From positions 1-33,000 of IMG/VR virus record IMGVR_UViG_3300031957_003831: DNA of 33,000 nt; one strand, 5' to 3'. The notes below the pieces were generated by a model. That model saw only the letters and a list, made by a program, of their open reading frames with translations, did no database searches and was not told where the DNA came from. Within the stretch, counting starts at the first letter, position 1. The number at the start of each line of letters is the position of its first letter. A program made the position numbers and the translations under genes. This DNA is from a virus. Of the stretch, positions 1 through 6,202 are shown piece after piece.

Positions 1-1014
1 CTATGCGCCCCGTTTCAGGCTTGCAAAGTCGAGAACATCGACCGCGTCCTGCATGTGTTGCGGCAGGTAGCGGGCATAGGTCGAGAACGTCACGGCCGTG
101 TTGGAGTGGCCGAGTACCTGGCTGACCTTCTCGAGCGGCACCCCTTCCGACAGCATCGTCACCGCCGCGGTGTGGCGCAGATCGTGGATCCGGACGTGGC
201 CGATCTTCGACCGCGCGACAGCGTTCAGGAAGCTTGTACGGATGCCTTTCACGGGGTGGCCGGCGTACTCGATCACGTGGTCGGTCAGCGCCGCCTCGCG
301 TGCGGCCTGAAGGGCAGGGCGTGTCGTGTTGTTCATCGGCAGGAAGGCGCGGCCCTTGCGGGTGGCGCTGTCCTCGAGCCTCAGGTTGATCGTGCCGGCG
401 TCGAAGTCGACACGGTTCCATGTCAGGTCGAGCACCGCGCCCAGGCGCGCGGCGGTGCCGAGCAGCAGGATCAGGGCAAGCCTGATGTGCGGGTCATGCG
501 CGCCATCAATCAACGCGCGCGCCTCGCCGCGGTTCAGGATGCGCTTGTCGCTCTGCGGTTTCGCGGGCCGCCAGATTCGAGGCGCGCGGTCGATGGCCCG
601 GATGCCCTCGGCGAATTTCAGGGCGCTGGCGAGGTGGCCGAGCTCGGTCCAGACCGATCCTTGGCTCTTGCCGGCCGCGAGGCGCTTTCGGGTGTAGGCC
701 TGGCAAAGGGCTTTGGTGATCTGGTCGGGCGTATATGCCCCGAAGTGCTCCAAGACGGCCTTGCCGGTGTAGCCCATGGTCGTGGCCGTCGGCTTGTCGC
801 CCAGGTCTTCGCGGTAGGCTTCCCAGAAGTCCGATACGGTCCGGCTGCGCGGTGTGTTCGCGAGGCCGATCCGCCGGAAGACGCTCAGGCCTTCTGCTTC
901 CGCTTCCGCTCTGGTGCGTGCCTCAAGCTGATGACGGGCTCGCTTGCCGGTCTCTGGATCTCGCCAATAGACGCAGAACCCGCCGCGCAATCTTCCAATA
1001 CTGATGTCTGGCAT
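1..1014 (-). CDS. int: Phage-type tyrosine recombinase (integrase)
   Basis: Site-specific recombinase that would integrate and excise the prophage by cutting and rejoining att sites through a phosphotyrosine. The 337-residue protein has an N-terminal arm-type DNA-binding part (about 1-50), a core-binding SAM-like domain (about 58-140) and a catalytic domain (about 160-325). The active-site set is visible: R190 (in TAARLG), K220, H277-x-x-R280 (HDLRH), H303 (LGHSN) and the nucleophile Y313 (STYARY). The start at 1014 has a GAGGA six bases upstream. The gene runs outward at the window edge, with its TAG stop at bases 1-3, so the left attachment site would normally lie just beyond position 1. 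It overlaps the upstream excisionase-like gene by 130 bp. The family call is firm; the integration target is unknown. Confidence 0.95.
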   Translation of the reverse strand: MPDISIGRLRGGFCVYWRDPETGKRARHQLEARTRAEAEAEGLSVFRRIGLANTPRSRTVSDFWEAYREDLGDKPTATTMGYTGKAVLEHFGAYTPDQITKALCQAYTRKRLAAGKSQGSVWTELGHLASALKFAEGIRAIDRAPRIWRPAKPQSDKRILNRGEARALIDGAHDPHIRLALILLLGTAARLGAVLDLTWNRVDFDAGTINLRLEDSATRKGRAFLPMNNTTRPALQAAREAALTDHVIEYAGHPVKGIRTSFLNAVARSKIGHVRIHDLRHTAAVTMLSEGVPLEKVSQVLGHSNTAVTFSTYARYLPQHMQDAVDVLDFASLKRGA

Positions 1015-1169
1015 TCGTAGTCCTCAACTGCCTTTGATGGAATTCGGATCATGCGACCGGCCCGAAAACCGGGCAACTCTCCGCGTTTCACCATTTGGCG
1101 TATCGTCTCGGCAGAGCACTGCCAGCGCGTGGCCAGTTCCTGCGGGGTGTAGGGGCGCGCCGGGGGCAT
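885..1169 (-). CDS. Excisionase-like helix-turn-helix protein
   Basis: Small (94 aa) DNA-binding protein of the MerR/excisionase winged-helix type. Residues about 8-45 (YTPQELATRW ... GFRAGRMIRI) follow the usual pattern: choice of helix, recognition helix, then a GxRAGRxxRI wing. Proteins like this bend att DNA with the integrase and push recombination toward excision. The start at 1169 has AGGAG seven bases upstream. The last 43 codons overlap the start of the integrase gene in another frame; that tail (after about residue 52) is basic and low in complexity, so it is probably under weak constraint. Lambda xis and int also overlap. A role as a simple regulator of int is the alternative. Confidence 0.8.
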   Translation of the reverse strand: MPPARPYTPQELATRWQCSAETIRQMVKRGELPGFRAGRMIRIPSKAVEDYECQTSVLEDCAAGSASIGEIQRPASEPVISLRHAPERKRKQKA

Positions 1170-1396
1170 CAGCTATCTCCTGTCTGTGAGGGTATCGGTG
1201 GGAGGGAGCGCGACAGGCCATCCGGGCACCGGTTCAGGTCGAGGAGCTGCGACGGGGCTTCGGGATGATATCCTCGAATTGCGGAGGTCGACCGGGCGAG
1301 GTGAACAATGATGCCGAATCGGTTCCCCTTCCGAAACAATCTGCCTTGGATCATGCTGTCCGGGAGATGTGTCGCGCGCGTTCCAGTTGTTTCGAA

Positions 1397-1459
1397 TTTT
1401 GGAAAACTAGATTCCAAAAGATAGAATCTAATTTTACTCGAGATTGTTTGGTTTTGGAA
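1397..1459. repeat. Nested inverted repeats with TTTTGGAA arms
   Basis: TTTTGGAA (1397-1404) faces its complement TTCCAAAA (1412-1419) across 7 bp. A second inverted repeat overlaps it: TAGATTC (1408-1414) and GAATCTA (1424-1430). A third TTTTGGAA lies at 1452-1459. Their position upstream of the excisionase gene suggests binding sites for a regulator or for the recombination proteins; this is inference. Confidence 0.6.
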
Positions 1460-1634
1460 TCCGCGCACCTGAAGGGTGAGCGGACTCGACACGAAAAGCA
1501 AGGTCATGCACAACCCAAAGTGTCCATTGTGGACGTGTGTTTGAGTGAAAATGATTTGCCTGTAAGCACCTGTTGCGGATGTTTTTCCGTGTTGGTGCCC
1601 AATACCAATTGAAGAGTTTCTTTCTTTCTCAATC

Positions 1635-1678
1635 TGCCCTGGCACGGATTCAGCAACGTGCCGGGGCAATTTGTTTTT
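1635..1678 (+). terminator. Intrinsic terminator, plus strand
   Basis: A 12-bp stem (1635-1646 with 1657-1668, one G-T wobble) closes a 10-base loop and is followed by ATTTGTTTTT. This is a textbook rho-independent terminator, yet the only plus-strand candidate upstream is the weak frame ending at 1612. It therefore suggests an unrecognised plus-strand transcript. Confidence 0.75.
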
Positions 1679-1800
1679 GGGGGATGATTGCAGGCTTGTG
1701 CTGACTGCCGCTCTTTCGATTTGCTGAAATATAGCGCCATCTTGGTAGCTCATCTTACATGTTTCGGTCCGGCGTCGAATGGGGGTGCGAGGACCACGTA

Positions 1801-2019
1801 TCACCCGTCCCATCCGGCAGCCTTGGTTACTTCGGCGACGAGCCAGCCAATGCCGCAGGTGCTCGCCGCAATGAGCAAGAAGCCGAGCGCGAGCAGGACG
1901 ACGGCCTGTGGCCCCGTCGCCCTCTCCGGCTCCCTGAGCCAGATCCGCTGCGGCCGGACGTTCGTGACTGGGTAGGGGGCGCGGCCTTGGCTTTCTTCAA
2001 CGGGAGGATGATCACGCAT
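1801..2019 (-). CDS. Small single-pass membrane protein, unknown
   Basis: A 72-residue protein with a hydrophilic, proline- and arginine-rich N-terminal half and one transmembrane helix at about residues 40-65 (VVLLALGFLL ... IGWLVAEV), followed by a short tail. The start at 2019 is chosen because AAGGA lies about seven bases upstream; the frame stays open further upstream, but that sequence is Cys/Arg-rich and not protein-like. I do not recognise the family. Its position between integrase and immunity genes fits an accessory lysogenic gene, such as a superinfection-exclusion protein, but nothing in the sequence proves that. Confidence 0.55.
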   Translation of the reverse strand: MRDHPPVEESQGRAPYPVTNVRPQRIWLREPERATGPQAVVLLALGFLLIAASTCGIGWLVAEVTKAAGWDG

Positions 2020-2042
2020 CACCTGGTCCTTGTGGTCTGTTG

Positions 2043-2084
2043 CCCCCTGCCGCCTGCACCGGCATCGCAGATTACGGCAGGGGG
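2043..2084. repeat. Inverted repeat in the leader of the small membrane protein gene
   Basis: CCCCCTGCCG (2043-2052) and CGGCAGGGGG (2075-2084) form a perfect 10-bp stem with a 22-base loop. It lies 24 bases upstream of the minus-strand start at 2019. There is no T-run, so it is more likely a leader structure or protein site than a terminator. Confidence 0.5.
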
Positions 2085-2142
2085 ATGCGGGCACCTCGCC
2101 CTGCATGGGTTGATCGATCTGCCAATCGGTCAGGAATTCAGA

Positions 2143-2176
2143 CTGCCGGGCGTGACCTAATCGGGTCGCCCGGCAG
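2143..2176 (-). terminator. Hairpin downstream of the 2294-2629 gene
   Basis: CTGCCGGGCG (2143-2152) and CGCCCGGCAG (2167-2176) form a perfect 10-bp stem; the loop contains further complementarity (ACC/GGT). It lies 118 bp past the stop of the minus-strand gene ending at 2294. The T-run is poor, so the terminator call is tentative. Confidence 0.5.
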
Positions 2177-2293
2177 CACGACGAGCGCGGGTCCGTGAGT
2201 GGTGGTTTGCGCTGTCATTGGGAGTTCAGATGTCGGACCGGCGGATGGAGCGCTGCATGCGATCGGTGCCGGATAACATCTGGTGCGATGGTC

Positions 2294-2629
2294 CTAAGCG
2301 GCCTCGCCGCCACCGATGTGCAGTTTGCGAGCAACCGCTGCGCGGATCGCGGGAAGGGCGCGCTGGCGCCCCGCTTCCACCTCGGTCGCTGTCGGGGCGG
2401 GCGGTTCCGGATCCGGGTCGCCGTCGGTGGCGACGTGCACCAGCGTTGTTCGCCCGGAAATGCGGGCCTCGAGGTCATGCAGGCGGTTGCCTGCTTCGTG
2501 GGTAATCGGGTGTCCCTGCCGCTGCTTTGCGAGCAACCAGAAATCCTGGCGGGTGATGCGGTCAGCGGCGGCGGCCTCCGGGTCGGTCAGGAAAGCCGCC
2601 TCTTCGGGGAGAATGTACTTGTTCGGCAT
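2294..2629 (-). CDS. Hypothetical phage protein, 111 aa
   Basis: I do not recognise this protein. It is hydrophilic, begins MPNKYILPEEAAFL, and has a mainly helical N-terminal half (residues 10-60) followed by a proline-rich acidic linker and a basic Ala/Arg-rich C terminus. No membrane segment or enzyme motif is visible. The start at 2629 is preferred over an ATG four codons upstream because GGAGG sits five bases before it. The upstream promoter region holds two palindromes resembling the candidate repressor operators, so it may be a lysogeny or immunity gene controlled by the repressor. Downstream is the hairpin at 2143-2176. Confidence 0.6.
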   Translation of the reverse strand: MPNKYILPEEAAFLTDPEAAAADRITRQDFWLLAKQRQGHPITHEAGNRLHDLEARISGRTTLVHVATDGDPDPEPPAPTATEVEAGRQRALPAIRAAVARKLHIGGGEAA

Positions 2630-2656
2630 GAGTGCCTCCATCGGTTGATGGATGCT

Positions 2657-2707
2657 AAGTTGGGGGAAACTTTTCCCAACGTCAATACAAAATAGGAAAA
2701 CATTCCT
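2657..2707 (-). promoter_or_regulatory. Candidate promoter with two operator-like palindromes
   Basis: On the minus strand a TTGACG -35 (2685-2680) lies upstream of the 2629 start; the matching -10 is weak (CAACTT at 2662-2657). The spacer contains the perfect palindrome GGGAAAAGTTTCCC (2677-2664). A second one, GGAAAACATTCC (2695-2706), lies just upstream of the -35. Both resemble the sites in the repressor/Cro control region. Confidence 0.5.
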
Positions 2708-3076
2708 GTTTCATTTTTCGCAAATGTCTTGGCTAGGCACCTGGCGGCCTGCAAACCTATGCCGGGTGCTGTCCGGGAGGCGGTGGTTTCTGGTTGCGTT
2801 TTGCCCGCTCAGCAGTGCGACCTGGGTGATCGTGTGGAGGATCTTGTGTTTTCACACTTGAGGCTCGCGGCGGCTCAGGTCGGCGGCTCGTTCTACCGGC
2901 GTTACGTCCGCGTCTGGCGGTTCGAGATCAAGCGGATTGCTAAGGCTGTCTCTTGGCAGGTTTGTTTTTCGCAATTGCTTAATCCGGATCAGCCCGGACT
3001 GCGGATTGTAAGCTCGGAGGGTACAGCCCAGCAAGGGCGCCACACCGCGCGTCCAACTTGGCTTTTCGCAAGTGGC
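2708..3076. other. Intergenic stretch with repeats, no convincing gene
   Basis: This lies between the 3' end of the repressor gene and the promoter of the 2294-2629 gene. Open frames here lack ribosome-binding sites and recognisable products. It carries three of the four TTTTCGCAA repeats listed separately. Confidence 0.5.
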
Positions 3077-3093
3077 CTAAAGCTTTTTCGCAA
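2715..3093 (+). repeat. Four direct copies of TTTTCGCAA
   Basis: Identical 9-mers occur at 2715-2723, 2966-2974, 3063-3071 and 3085-3093, all in the same orientation. Three are preceded by at least one more T, and the flanking bases after CAA are similar (ATG, TTG, GTG, GTT). The last copy lies within the final codons of the repressor gene. They look like binding sites for one protein. Confidence 0.6.
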
Positions 3094-3730
3094 GTTCGGC
3101 TGGCCAGTGAAGCCGGATGCGCGCCGCCCACTTCAGGCGCCTGTTCCACATCGTGTTTGCGCCTGGATTGAGCGAAATAAGATGGAAGAGGCCGGGCTCG
3201 TCGCCGGACTTCAGTTGTCTGACCCAAGCCCTGTCCTCCTCGTCAAGGACCAAGCAGCGCTGGCCGATTGCATCGTCGGGGATTGGGGCGTTGAGCGTGG
3301 AGGCGTTGGGGCGCGGCGCGTAGAAGAGCAGGTCGCCCGCGCTGTACACGGGCTCCATGTCAGTTCCGTTGATTTCAATGGCAGCGACACTGGGAGAGGC
3401 GAGTTCGCTCGGGCATTTGACCATGGGGGCGTCGAGCTCGCTCCAAAGTTCGACTTCGGCGCCAGCTACCACACGCCCAGTTATCGCAGCCGTTGGACGT
3501 TCTGCGGTGGCCCTGGCTTCTCCGACAGCGATGATGTCCTCGACGGTGCGGTCAAGCTGCTTTGCAATATTGATCGCGCTGGAGATCCGGGGCGATGTTG
3601 CCGGCTTCTCGAACATCTTGCGTATGGCGGAATCACTCAGCCCAGCCTGCTTCGAGAGCGAAGCGGGCTTTAGTTGTTCCTGCCTGATAATTTCCATGAG
3701 TCCCCGAACGAACGGGTCAACGCTTGTCAT
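3077..3730 (-). CDS. Phage repressor, S24/LexA-like, with degenerate cleavage dyad
   Basis: Lysogeny repressor (217 aa). An N-terminal helix-turn-helix (about residues 7-60) is followed by a LexA/CI-type S24 domain (about 84-217), recognisable from the NGTDMEPVYSAGD segment and the VVAGAEVELW segment before it. The usual GDSMEP has become GTDMEP, putting Asp (D124) where the catalytic Ser normally sits, and the general-base Lys appears replaced by Arg (R171 in AWVRQL). RecA-stimulated self-cleavage is therefore doubtful; the domain may serve only for dimerisation. The start at 3730 has GGGAGA nine bases upstream. An in-frame ATG at 3817 would extend the protein through the control region and is unlikely. 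It is divergent from the Cro-like gene, as expected for an immunity switch. Confidence 0.85.
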   Translation of the reverse strand: MTSVDPFVRGLMEIIRQEQLKPASLSKQAGLSDSAIRKMFEKPATSPRISSAINIAKQLDRTVEDIIAVGEARATAERPTAAITGRVVAGAEVELWSELDAPMVKCPSELASPSVAAIEINGTDMEPVYSAGDLLFYAPRPNASTLNAPIPDDAIGQRCLVLDEEDRAWVRQLKSGDEPGLFHLISLNPGANTMWNRRLKWAARIRLHWPAELAKKL

Positions 3731-3815
3731 GGGTATGTTCTCCCATAGAGCAGTTCCACAAGCGACGGGAAAAAAATCCTTGAAGTGCTCGGAAAGTATT
3801 CCCATAACGGGGCGC
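3731..3815. promoter_or_regulatory. Repressor/Cro control region with three candidate operators
   Basis: Three 14-bp imperfect palindromes share GGGA at one end and CC at positions 12-13: 3744-3731 (minus, GGGAGAACATACCC), 3767-3780 (plus, GGGAAAAAAATCCT) and 3803-3790 (minus, GGGAATACTTTCCG). A plus-strand promoter reads TTGAAG (3780-3785), a 17-bp spacer, then CATAAC (3803-3808). The site at 3790-3803 falls in its spacer and the one at 3767-3780 ends at its -35, so binding would block the rightward early promoter. Confidence 0.55.
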
Positions 3816-4016
3816 ATGGAGCAGTTGATAAATGACGTCGAGGCCTATGCGGCCTCTGTTCGGCGCAAGCCGCAGGCGGTTCTGCGCGACGCGATCGGCG
3901 CCGGCTGGAGCGAGTGGGCATCGTGGAAAGCCGGAAGGTCGAGCCCTACGATGGCTCGCGTTGATCGGCTGCGGGAATACATGACTGACAATCCGCCGCG
4001 GGCGGAAGCAGCATGA
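3816..4016 (+). CDS. Cro-like small DNA-binding protein
   Basis: First gene of the early operon, 66 aa. Residues about 18-50 (AVLRDAIGAGWSEWASWKAG ...) read as a helix-turn-helix with the recognition helix around SEWASWKAG, and the protein is about the length of Cro. Divergence from the repressor and position directly behind the early promoter make a Cro-type antagonist the natural reading. There is no ribosome-binding site, and the predicted transcript start falls on or next to the ATG, so translation may be leaderless. The stop overlaps the next start as ATGA. Confidence 0.65.
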   Translation: MEQLINDVEAYAASVRRKPQAVLRDAIGAGWSEWASWKAGRSSPTMARVDRLREYMTDNPPRAEAA

Positions 4017-4342
4017 CCAATCACCTGAAGCTCGTCGTGTCGAATGAAGCATGCATTGAGGTTCCCACGAGCGATGCGCGGCTGTCCCGGTCCAAAGATC
4101 TGGACCGCTACCGAATGCAGCTCATGGCGGCCGATGTCTGGTCGGCGTGGCTAAAGATGGCGTTCCGGCGGCCCGAGGATGTTGCGGGGTTCTTCGGGGT
4201 GCGGAACAGTACCGCTTGGAACTGGTGGAACGCGACCAGCCGTCCCACTGCCGACAAGGTGATGATCGCTATTCTGGAATGCCCCGGCTTCCTTGATCAT
4301 CTCGCGACAATGGTCGCTGCTGATGTGCGACGGGTGGCCTGA
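4013..4342 (+). CDS. Early protein with a helix-turn-helix-like segment
   Basis: A 109-residue protein of unknown family. Residues about 52-85 (RPEDVAGFFGVRNSTAWNWW ...) resemble a helix-turn-helix in which the FFGV/STAWNWW part would be turn and recognition helix, so it may regulate early transcription or start replication. The N-terminal 30 residues look disordered. It is coupled to the Cro-like gene by an ATGA overlap, and its own stop overlaps a possible short gene at 4342. Confidence 0.65.
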   Translation: MTNHLKLVVSNEACIEVPTSDARLSRSKDLDRYRMQLMAADVWSAWLKMAFRRPEDVAGFFGVRNSTAWNWWNATSRPTADKVMIAILECPGFLDHLATMVAADVRRVA

Positions 4343-4521
4343 TGGCCCCTCGCTATTCCGCAACTAATTCAAGTGTCCGGGTCTGCCGGACCTTCCAGGC
4401 GGAGGAACAACTCCTTCCCCACCTGGCGCGCGGGGCACTGCCCCACCGTGGCCTCTTCTCCTCTTCTCAGGCCGTGCCGCCTCGCGCGTCTCTTCTCATT
4501 CTGCCGGGGAGCCGGCCATGA
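4342..4521 (+). CDS. Possible 59-residue coupled small protein
   Basis: An ORF of 59 codons exactly bridges two genes. Its ATG shares a base with the upstream TGA (TGATG at 4340-4344) and its TGA overlaps the next ATG (ATGA at 4518-4521). That double coupling is the main support. The product is basic and rich in Ser, Pro and Leu, with no recognisable domain and an unremarkable composition, so it could be a chance frame through a leader. Confidence 0.35.
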   Translation: MAPRYSATNSSVRVCRTFQAEEQLLPHLARGALPHRGLFSSSQAVPPRASLLILPGSRP

Positions 4522-4784
4522 GCGTACAGCCTGCCAACGTCCGTCGGAGTGTCACGGTGCCGTTCGGGCACTTGGTGCTGCGGCTGGTCGAGCTCGACTG
4601 CGGAACGCGCGGTTGGTCTCTTCGGATTGACGGCTTCGGCTCCGACGCGCTGACCGTGGTCAACGGATCGCTCGACGGTGGCGACTTGGCAGCGCTGACA
4701 GCGGATTTCGAAACTGGCCTCTCGGCGCTTCGTCAGTTCGGCGCGCGCACTGGCAAAACAGGGAAGGGCGCTGCATGTCCGTGA
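4518..4784 (+). CDS. Hypothetical early phage protein, 88 aa
   Basis: Family not recognised. The sequence suggests a small alpha/beta fold: alternating hydrophobic strands (VTVPFGHLVLRLVEL, WSLRIDGFG) followed by a helix (DLAALTADFETGLSALRQF). No catalytic motif or membrane segment is seen. GGGGAG lies about eight bases before the ATG. It overlaps the next gene by 10 bp and so is likely co-translated with the replication protein that follows. Confidence 0.65.
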   Translation: MSVQPANVRRSVTVPFGHLVLRLVELDCGTRGWSLRIDGFGSDALTVVNGSLDGGDLAALTADFETGLSALRQFGARTGKTGKGAACP

Positions 4785-5404
4785 ACCTGAGGATGATCAG
4801 CAGCGTCGAGGATCTGCCCGAGTACCCACTGCCAGCGGGGACGCGGCTCAAGTCCCACAGCTACTTCTTCTTCCACTACGACGACTGGCTCAACAGCGAC
4901 TTCTTCACCCGCACGGTGCAGCGTGGCGATTGGGCAGTGCAGGCAGTGGCGCATGTGCTCTGGTGCAAGTCGCGCTACCAGGATCCGGTGGGCACGCTGC
5001 CGACGGATCCGGCGCTGCTGGCCGGGCTCGCGCAGATGTCGGTCGATGCCTGGGAAGGCTATGCCTGCCGCGACATCAACCCGCTTTACGGCTGGTACCG
5101 CTGCCGGATCCCCGGCTCGGGCGAGGTGCGGCTCATGCATGACAAGGTCACTGCGGTCGTGCTCGAGGCGACGGAGTCGCGCCACCGGAGCGAGGACCGG
5201 GCGCTGGCCGACAAGGAGCGCCAGGCAATCAAGCGCCTGCGCGAGACGGTGGCCAAGCTCGCGGATGAGCGGCTGTCTGAGAACCTGCGCTACATCGTGA
5301 CCCTGCACCGCTGGCTCGACGAGACCTACCCGACGGGCAATCGCACCCTCACACGCATCATCGACGGCATGGACGCGCTCGGCACCACCGCCTGGCGCGC
5401 CTGA
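4775..5404 (+). CDS. DUF1376-like phage replication protein
   Basis: The 209-residue protein begins with a segment (about 27-125) resembling DUF1376/YdaU-type proteins of phage replication modules: FFFHYDDWLNSDF, then a helix ending VLWCKSRYQDPVGTLPTDPALLAGLA, then a W-Y-R-C-R strand and a helix around RLMHDKVTAVVLEA. A charged helical segment follows (about 135-175) and a conserved-looking C-terminal helix pair. In this family the N-terminal domain is a winged-helix-like module associated with replication initiation or helicase loading. AGGGAAGGG precedes the start. A repeat cluster that could be an origin follows directly. The family match is from memory of the pattern, so moderate. Confidence 0.55.
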   Translation: MSVNLRMISSVEDLPEYPLPAGTRLKSHSYFFFHYDDWLNSDFFTRTVQRGDWAVQAVAHVLWCKSRYQDPVGTLPTDPALLAGLAQMSVDAWEGYACRDINPLYGWYRCRIPGSGEVRLMHDKVTAVVLEATESRHRSEDRALADKERQAIKRLRETVAKLADERLSENLRYIVTLHRWLDETYPTGNRTLTRIIDGMDALGTTAWRA

Positions 5405-5416
5405 CCGGCTTCGCAA

Positions 5417-5484
5417 CTCTGTCCAATTCTGTTCGTCGGACAGAACCGGTCGGAAAGCGGACAGAACCGCCGACATTCTGTCGG
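5417..5484. repeat. Cluster of ACAGA repeats, candidate origin or operator
   Basis: CGGACAGAACCG occurs twice exactly, at 5437-5448 and 5458-5469, 21 bp (two helical turns) apart. Three inverted partial copies flank it: TCTGTCC (5418-5424), ATTCTGTTCG (5427-5435 region) and ATTCTGTCGG (5475-5484). Five ACAGA cores in about 70 bp next to a replication-type gene suggest iterons for initiator binding. Confidence 0.5.
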
Positions 5485-5509
5485 CTGCAAGAGAGGAAAG
5501 GAGAAGGAA

Positions 5510-5614
5510 ATGACAAAGAAAAAGACAGGAGAGACGCGTCGCGCTCCGATCCGATGGCGCGGGCTGTGGATAAATGCCGGCCATGAAACTGCTGAGATGA
5601 GGGGCGGGCGATGA
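5510..5614 (+). CDS. Possible 34-residue basic protein
   Basis: A 34-codon frame starts MTKKKTGETRRAP and is strongly basic at its N terminus. It has a strong purine-rich ribosome-binding site (AGGAGAAGG directly upstream of the ATG), and its stop overlaps the next start as ATGA. Both signals are good for such a short frame, so it is either a real micro-protein or a leader that couples translation into the following gene. No function can be assigned. Confidence 0.5.
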   Translation: MTKKKTGETRRAPIRWRGLWINAGHETAEMRGGR

Positions 5615-6183
5615 CCGAGGCACAGAACACGAGGGTCGAGACCAACCGGGACCGGGTGCGCCGGGTGCTGATCCAGCCGCTGACCGAGTACGGGTTCCGC
5701 AAGCCGGGCAATGTGACCGAGCAGAAGCACGCGAAGTTCCTGAACGACCTGGCGGACGGGCTCGCCTACCTGAGCGAGCCGCAGCTCGAGCAGCTGCGCG
5801 ACTTCCTGCGGTTCTGCGGCGAAGGCAAGGACAAGCGCGCCTGGCCGCGGATGGCGGCGATCACGCCGCGGGCCGAGGCGGTGGCGCCGCGCCCGATCGA
5901 GGAGCACCCGACAATCTGTTCCTGGTTCGGCTCGGCGCGGGGCCCGAAGGCGCTGGAGGAGGGGACGCTGGTCGCAGAGTTCCAGTTCCTCTCGCAGTTC
6001 AAGAGGCCGCCGCTGAACGACGGCGACTGGCGGCGGGTGCGCGAGAAGTCGGCGCAGCACGACCACGACAGACGGGTGCGCTCGGACCGGCAACGGCGCG
6101 GCGTGGCCAGCGACGACGACAGGAAGTGGCTCGCCTGGCACGCCCAGCTCGAGGCTCGGGCGATGGCGCTTCTGAAGCAATAA
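5611..6183 (+). CDS. Hypothetical early phage protein, 190 aa
   Basis: Family not recognised. Residues 1-90 look helical and acidic/basic mixed (ETNRDRVRRVLIQPL, then LNDLADGLAYLSEPQLEQLRDFLRF). A proline-rich centre (PRMAAITPRAEAVAPRPIEEHP) leads to a basic C terminus rich in Arg, Asp and His. The N-terminal part plus a linker and a basic tail would suit a replication or recombination accessory protein, but this is only position-based inference. It is coupled to the preceding 34-codon frame by ATGA. Confidence 0.6.
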   Translation: MTEAQNTRVETNRDRVRRVLIQPLTEYGFRKPGNVTEQKHAKFLNDLADGLAYLSEPQLEQLRDFLRFCGEGKDKRAWPRMAAITPRAEAVAPRPIEEHPTICSWFGSARGPKALEEGTLVAEFQFLSQFKRPPLNDGDWRRVREKSAQHDHDRRVRSDRQRRGVASDDDRKWLAWHAQLEARAMALLKQ

Positions 6184-6202
6184 CGAAAGAACGGGTGAGC
6201 AG

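Larger units (their letters stand above)
1170..1800. other. AT-rich stretch without a convincing gene
   Basis: This 631-bp interval has visibly lower GC than its flanks, especially at 1385-1470 and 1600-1690. Open frames exist on both strands (for example 1265-1612 plus and 1504-1740 minus) but have poor start signals and no recognisable domain. It does contain three TTTTGGAA elements, two nested inverted repeats and a strong plus-strand terminator. It probably carries the promoter for the excisionase/integrase pair and possibly an untranslated RNA or a small unrecognised plus-strand gene. Confidence 0.5.

Noticed and set aside
1169-1813. 214-codon minus-strand frame
   Set aside because: It spans a terminator and inverted repeats, has no good start and no domain.
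2852-3043. 63-codon minus-strand frame downstream of the repressor
   Set aside because: GTG start without ribosome-binding site, composition not protein-like, and it lies among repeats.
2729-3673. Long plus-strand frame opposite the repressor
   Set aside because: It mirrors the repressor codons, has no ribosome-binding site and no recognisable domain.
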